From JAWLGW01 sp964569055 (GTDB lineage: Bacteria; Planctomycetota; J058), in NCBI GenBank assembly GCA_964569055.1, contig CAZMSZ010000012.1, positions 1 to 42,814 of the forward strand: a stretch of DNA of 42,814 nt, written 5' to 3'. Each line of letters opens with the position of its first letter. Position 1 is the first letter of the stretch. Position numbers and translations under genes: made by a program. The notes under the pieces are model-generated. The model worked only from the letters and a program-made list of their open reading frames with translations. It was not told where the DNA came from and ran no database searches. Below are positions 39,169-42,814 of this stretch, piece after piece.

Positions 39169-39909
39169 GTGGGCCACCACTATCGCGCTCTGTCGGGTCG
39201 ACGCTACGAGCTCGGGGCTCTGACCGCGGCGGAGCGCGCGTTCCTCGAGGAGGTGTTCGCGCTCTACAGGCAGCGCCCCGCCTGGGACGAGTTCCGCCGG
39301 CGCTGGGTCGCCCTTGGGCGCGAGCGCCTGTGGGGACGAAAGGTGGCGGTCGGCTCCGCTCCGTATCGAATCTGCCAGGACCTCGCCGCGCGCCTGGGGA
39401 TCGCGGAGGGGAAGCTCGCGCCGCCCGACTACCGCGACCGCCTCGCGGACCTGATCGACGAGCGCTTCGGCTCGCGCGCCGCGTTTTGCAAGGCGACCGG
39501 GCTCGACCCGGGCCACCTGAGCCGCGTCCTCGCCGGCCAGAAGCACCTCGCGTCGAGCACCCTGTTCGAGGTCCTGAGCGCCCTGGGCGTCGAGCTCGAG
39601 CTGGTCGAGCCGGAGGAGCTAGTGCAGCGCGCCCAAAACCCCTTCGGTCCCCCCTCCTTGGCGGAGAGGTTGTGCGATCTCGAGCGCCGCGTGTCGGACC
39701 TCAAGGACCTGCTGGCGCGAGCCGCGGACCTCGGGCTCGAGCAGCAGGCCGAGCTCGTGAGGCGCGCCACGTCGAGCGGAGCGCGCCCGGACCCGGAAGA
39801 CCCCTGCGCTCCGCTGCGCATCGCGCTGAGCGCGGCGCTCGCCGAGCGGGCGAGCGTCGCCAGCGAGCTGGCCGCGCTCGCGGAGCGGGAGCGAGCGGCC
39901 CACCGCTGA
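39169..39909 (+). CDS. XRE-type helix-turn-helix regulator with coiled-coil tail
   Basis: The protein is 246 aa. An N-terminal helical region (AAERAFLEEVFALYRQRPAW) precedes YRICQDLAARLGIAEGKLAP. Residues about 88-145 form the XRE/Cro-type HTH (RLADLIDERFGSRAAFCKAT, GLDPGHLSRVLAGQKHLASS, TLFEVLSALGVELELVEP). Residues 165-246 are largely coiled coil (LAERLCDLERRVSDLKDLLA). It probably binds DNA as a dimer and regulates its own operon with the 132-aa protein. Its GTG at 39169 lies seven bases after the previous stop. It converges on the PfkB-type kinase gene and shares a hairpin with it. Confidence 0.82.
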   Translation: MGHHYRALSGRRYELGALTAAERAFLEEVFALYRQRPAWDEFRRRWVALGRERLWGRKVAVGSAPYRICQDLAARLGIAEGKLAPPDYRDRLADLIDERFGSRAAFCKATGLDPGHLSRVLAGQKHLASSTLFEVLSALGVELELVEPEELVQRAQNPFGPPSLAERLCDLERRVSDLKDLLARAADLGLEQQAELVRRATSSGARPDPEDPCAPLRIALSAALAERASVASELAALAERERAAHR

Positions 39910-39926
39910 GGGGACGCGGGCCGCTC
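39893..39926. terminator. Bidirectional hairpin spanning two stop codons
   Basis: GAGCGGCCC (39893-39901) pairs exactly with GGGCCGCTC (39918-39926) around a 16-base loop. The XRE gene stop (39907-39909) is in the loop and the opposing PfkB gene stop (39925-39927) is at the right edge. The genes are only 15 bases apart, so a shared terminator is plausible. Confidence 0.55.
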
Positions 39927-40773
39927 ACGCAAAACCCTGCACCGCGCCGCGGTGGGCGGCCACCTCGGCGCCGCGGGCGGTGCCGGCGGCGAGCGCCTCG
40001 GGGAGCGCGGCGCCGCGCGCGAAGGCGGCCAGGGCCGCGCCGGCGAAGGCGTCGCCGCAGCCGGTGGTGTCGACCACGCGGCCGCCCGGGACGGGCGCGG
40101 CCGGCACGCTCACGACCTCGCTCCCCGCGAAGGCGCGGGCGCCGGCGGGGCCGAGGGTCACGATCACCAGCGCGGCGCCCGGCTCGCGGGCCAGGGTGGC
40201 GAGGCGCGCGATCGCCTCGCCGTGCCGATCGAGGTCGAGGCCGGCGAACACCACCGCGGAGCGGCGGACTGCCTGGCGCGCGAACGGCTCGTCGACGTCG
40301 CCGAGGTCCATGAGGTCGACCGCGACCGGGGCCGCCGATCGCTCCCGTTCGGCCCAGGCGATCTCGGCGAGCTGCAGCGTGGCGTCGAACACGGGGACGT
40401 AGACCAGGCCCGCCGCGCGCACGGCCGCCCGGACCGCCGGGCTGGGGGCGTAGCCCGCGAGCACCCCGCGCTGATAGCCCGAGAGGGTGCGCTCGCCGCT
40501 CGGCGCGAGGCGCACGGGCTGGCGGGGCGTGGCGCCGGGGCGCAGCTCGAGGTGGGTCACGTCGACCCCGTGGGAGGCGAGCACCTCGCGCAGCGGCGCG
40601 CCGTCCGCGCCGAGCGGGGCCGCGCAGGCCACGCGGGGGAGGCCGCCCTGGGTCATGCTGATCGCCACGTTCAGGGCGCAGCCCCCGGGGCGGGGGGAGC
40701 GCTCGTCCGCGTAGTCGTCCAGCCCCACGTCGCCCCACACCAGGGCGTGCTCGAGCCGCGCGAACGGGGTCAT
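39925..40773 (-). CDS. PfkB-family carbohydrate/nucleoside kinase
   Basis: The protein is 282 aa. The family signatures are clear: GGCALNVAISMTQGGLPRVA near the N-terminus and DTTGCGDAFAGAALAAFARG near the C-terminus, where Asp is the catalytic base and the GCGD loop forms the anion hole. VIVTLGPAGARAFAGSEVV precedes it. The enzyme should phosphorylate a sugar or nucleoside with ATP. Ribokinase, fructokinase or another specificity cannot be told from sequence by eye. It is slightly shorter than the 300-aa norm. ATG 40773 has AGGAG about 13 bases upstream. It is divergent from the kinase at 40893. Confidence 0.87.
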   Translation of the reverse strand: MTPFARLEHALVWGDVGLDDYADERSPRPGGCALNVAISMTQGGLPRVACAAPLGADGAPLREVLASHGVDVTHLELRPGATPRQPVRLAPSGERTLSGYQRGVLAGYAPSPAVRAAVRAAGLVYVPVFDATLQLAEIAWAERERSAAPVAVDLMDLGDVDEPFARQAVRRSAVVFAGLDLDRHGEAIARLATLAREPGAALVIVTLGPAGARAFAGSEVVSVPAAPVPGGRVVDTTGCGDAFAGAALAAFARGAALPEALAAGTARGAEVAAHRGAVQGFA

Positions 40774-40836
40774 ACGGATCGGCGTGCTCCTGGGGGGAAG
40801 GGCCTGGCGGCGACCATGCGCTTCGCGGTGCAGGGA

Positions 40837-40842
40837 TACAAT
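40837..40842 (+). promoter_or_regulatory. Probable -10 element of the second kinase gene
   Basis: TACAAT (in GATACAAT) matches five of six consensus bases and lies 50 bases before the GTG at 40893, in the 119-bp region divergent from the PfkB-family gene. No good -35 element is present. Confidence 0.45.
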
Positions 40843-40892
40843 CTCGCCGGCCCAGGCGCCAGCCGCTGCGCGGCGCGCCGGGGCGAGGCTGC

Positions 40893-42814
40893 GTGTTCTG
40901 GGTGCTGCTGTTCCTGATCGTGGCCACGGCCCTGACGGCAGGCGCCGTGATCCACCTCCAGGGGAGCGATGGCGACGAGCGGCTCGGCGAGGCGCGCGGC
41001 CACCTCGAGGCGGGCGACGCCGATGCGGCGCTGCGCGCGCTCGCGCCGCTCCTGCACCGGCAATCGCCCGAGCGGGCGGAGGCCCTCTACTGGGCGGCGC
41101 GCTGCCACGAGCTGCAGCACCGGCCCGAGCAGGCGCGGCAGCTGTATGCGCGGCTCGTGGCCGAGTTCGGGCCTTCCCTCGACTCGTCGCGCCTCGCCGC
41201 CGTCAGCCGGCAGCTCGGGCGGATCCTGCTCGGACCCGAGGCGCGCGAGCTCGAGCAGGCGGCCCGCGCCCGCCGGCAGCTCGGGCTGGCCCGGCTCGGG
41301 CTCCACGACGCGCGCCGGCTGCTCGAGGCCGGGCGGGCCGAGTCGGCGCGGGAGGTCCTCGCCGAGTTGACGAGGCTCGGACGCGCGGTCGCACCGCTCG
41401 ACGGCCCCGCGCCGGCCGACCAAGCGGAGTGGCGGCGCGGGCACGAGGTGGCCCTGCTGTACCTCGGGCTCGCCGAGGAGGCGCTCGGACGCGGCGAGCA
41501 GGCGCGCGCCGTGTACGACCGCCACTGCGCCGACCCAGCGGCCGGCCTCCTCGTGAGCCGGATCATGCGCGAGCGACTGGCGGTGCTGCGGGCGGGACGA
41601 GCTCCGGATCGCCGGGCGCTCCTCCCGGCGCTGATCGCGATCCGGAAGCAGCTGTGGCCCCTCGACGAGGCGGCGCCGAGCGCCCGCTCCGTGGCTCCCC
41701 CGGCGAGCGAGCCGGCGGCCGCGATCGAGGCGGCCGCGCGCGAGCCGCTCGAGCCGGAGGCGGTGGCCGCCGACCTAGCCCGCCTCGACACCGGCCACCG
41801 GATCGGCGACTACGTGCTGGCCGAGAAGCTGGGCGAGGGCGGCTTCGGCGAGGTGTTCCGCGCGCTGCGCCCCGTGGCGATCAAGCTGGCCCGCGCCCCC
41901 GAGGCGATCGCGCGGCTGCGCCGGTTCGCCACCCTGCAGGAGCGCGTCGCCAGCGACCGCGTGGTAAGGCCGCTCGAGGTGCGGCTCGAGGCCGACCCGC
42001 CCCACGTGGTCATGGAGCTGGTCGACGGCTGCACCCTGCGCGACCTCCTCGCCGCGGGGCCGCTCGCTCCCGCGGCCGCGCTCCCGCTCCTGCACGAGGT
42101 CGCGCTCGCGCTCCGCGACGCCCACGCCGCCGGCGTGGCCCACCTCGACCTCAAGCCCGAGAACGTGCTCCTCGACGACGCGGGCCGGGTCAAGCTGACC
42201 GACTTCGAGCTCGGCGCGCTCGACCCCGAGCAGCTCCGCCTCTCGCTCAGCTTCGCGAGCGAAGGGCCGGCGGGCACGCTGGCCTACATGGCCCCCGAGC
42301 AGCGCACCGGCGCGGCGGGCGACCCGCGCAGCGACGTGTACACGTTCGGCGTGCTCCTGTTCGAGGCGCTGACCGGCACGCTCCCGCAGCCCGGCGACCT
42401 CCCCAGCCAGTTCGTGCCCGGCGTGCCCGAGGCGATCGACCGCCTGTTCGAGCGCTGCTTCACCCGCCAGGAGCGCCGCCTCGCCGACGGGGCCACGCTC
42501 GCGGCCGGGCTGGAGCGAGCCATGGCGGGGCTGGGCGAGCGCGTGGACCTCGTCGCGCTGATCGCGGCGGCGCCCCGCAAGCGAGTGGAAGCGGTCCCGA
42601 GGGCGCTCGCCTCGCAAGAGCCAGGTCGGACGAAGTCGGAGTCGGAGTCGGAATCGGAGTCGGAATCGGATTCGGCTTCGGAATCGGAGTCGGAATCGGA
42701 GTCGGAATCGGAGTCGGAATCGGAATCGGAGTCGGAGGCGGAGTCGGAATCGGAATCGGAATCGGAATCGGAGTCGGAGTCGGAATCGGAATCGGAATCG
42801 GAATCGGAGTCGGA
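40893..42814 (+). CDS. Membrane-anchored protein kinase with altered catalytic motifs (3-prime truncated)
   Basis: The frame is open from GTG 40893 to the window end (640 codons, no stop). A single N-terminal membrane helix (VFWVLLFLIVATALTAGAVI) precedes a helical TPR-like region (about 25-280). From about residue 300 a Ser/Thr kinase fold appears: IGDYVLAEKLGEGGFGEVF, VAIK (Lys331), MELVDG, HLDLKPENVLL (His417, Asp419, Lys421, Asn424), TDFELG (437-439) and GTLAYMAPEQ. The HRD Arg is Leu and the DFG Gly is Glu, so activation-loop control and possibly activity differ from normal; the catalytic Asp, Asn and Lys remain. A Ser-Glu repeat begins at residue 582 and continues off the end. The kinase domain is on the same chain side as the TPRs, C-terminal to the helix. 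The substrate is unknown. Confidence 0.82.
   Translation, partial: MFWVLLFLIVATALTAGAVIHLQGSDGDERLGEARGHLEAGDADAALRALAPLLHRQSPERAEALYWAARCHELQHRPEQARQLYARLVAEFGPSLDSSRLAAVSRQLGRILLGPEARELEQAARARRQLGLARLGLHDARRLLEAGRAESAREVLAELTRLGRAVAPLDGPAPADQAEWRRGHEVALLYLGLAEEALGRGEQARAVYDRHCADPAAGLLVSRIMRERLAVLRAGRAPDRRALLPALIAIRKQLWPLDEAAPSARSVAPPASEPAAAIEAAAREPLEPEAVAADLARLDTGHRIGDYVLAEKLGEGGFGEVFRALRPVAIKLARAPEAIARLRRFATLQERVASDRVVRPLEVRLEADPPHVVMELVDGCTLRDLLAAGPLAPAAALPLLHEVALALRDAHAAGVAHLDLKPENVLLDDAGRVKLTDFELGALDPEQLRLSLSFASEGPAGTLAYMAPEQRTGAAGDPRSDVYTFGVLLFEALTGTLPQPGDLPSQFVPGVPEAIDRLFERCFTRQERRLADGATLAAGLERAMAGLGERVDLVALIAAAPRKRVEAVPRALASQEPGRTKSESESESESESDSASESESESESESESESESESEAESESESESESESESESESESESES
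42636..42814 (+). repeat. TCGGAR hexamer repeat encoding a Ser-Glu run
   Basis: From 42636 to the window end the DNA is a run of TCGGAG and TCGGAA units with few changes (Asp or Ala replacing Glu or Ser). It encodes about 59 residues of alternating Ser and Glu at the C-terminal end of the kinase. The array is cut by the window end, so its full length is unknown. Confidence 0.95.

Overview
The window is a very GC-rich bacterial chromosome fragment, probably a metagenome-assembled scaffold. It has a 100-N gap at 27408-27507, starts inside one gene and ends inside another. No single gene fixes the lineage. The mix fits Planctomycetota best, with Myxococcota or a related lineage as the alternative: a Ser/Thr kinase fused to a formylglycine-enzyme-like domain, two prokaryotic RING-finger membrane proteins, paired SPFH proteins, a MoxR ATPase, a bacterial eRF1-like protein, many GTG starts and disordered low-complexity tails. 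This lineage call is an inference. No tRNA, rRNA, CRISPR array, phage or transposon was found.

Layout. 1-3300: tail of an unknown gene, an inverted intergenic repeat, a 66-aa basic protein, and a transmembrane Ser/Thr kinase. 3308-9491 (minus): two SPFH membrane proteins, a TPR protein and pyroglutamyl peptidase. 9701-12420 (minus): rplM-rpsI with a clear sigma70-type promoter, then an ExeA-like ATPase with a long disordered Arg/Asp-rich tail. 12899-15496 (minus): a GT-C-like membrane protein with TPRs. 15806-19015 (plus): a four-gene module of TPR-Roadblock protein, Roadblock protein, membrane-anchored MglA-like GTPase and Roadblock protein, driven by a near-consensus promoter. 19010-19475: a large hairpin and an eight-unit tandem repeat. 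19463-22646: a RING-finger membrane protein, a lipoprotein and an eRF1-like protein. 22851-27402 (plus): pheS-pheT of archaeal/eukaryotic architecture followed by two lipoproteins. 27520-32476 (minus): a pseudopilin-like protein, a RING-finger/STN-like protein, a lipoprotein, an NtrC-type regulator and MoxR. 32723-37360 (minus): a four-gene operon with 4-base stop/start overlaps, made of DUF4920 protein, acidic protein, Rad50/YhaN-like ATPase with internal membrane helices, and YkgJ-type cysteine-cluster protein. 37450-40773: CvpA, a small protein plus XRE regulator pair, and a PfkB sugar kinase. 40893-end: a second kinase with altered catalytic motifs and a Ser-Glu repeat that runs off the contig.

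How it fits together. Core functions (L13/S9, PheRS) sit among signalling and envelope genes. Two recurring themes stand out: protein-protein scaffolding (TPR, Roadblock, SPFH, RING) around small GTPases and kinases, and compact GTGA/ATGA overlaps inside operons. Transcription units often end in perfect GC-rich hairpins without a U-tract, several of which overlap the stop codon. The best candidate for an undescribed system is the MglA/Roadblock module at 15806-19015. The membrane-embedded Rad50-like operon at 32723-37360 comes second.
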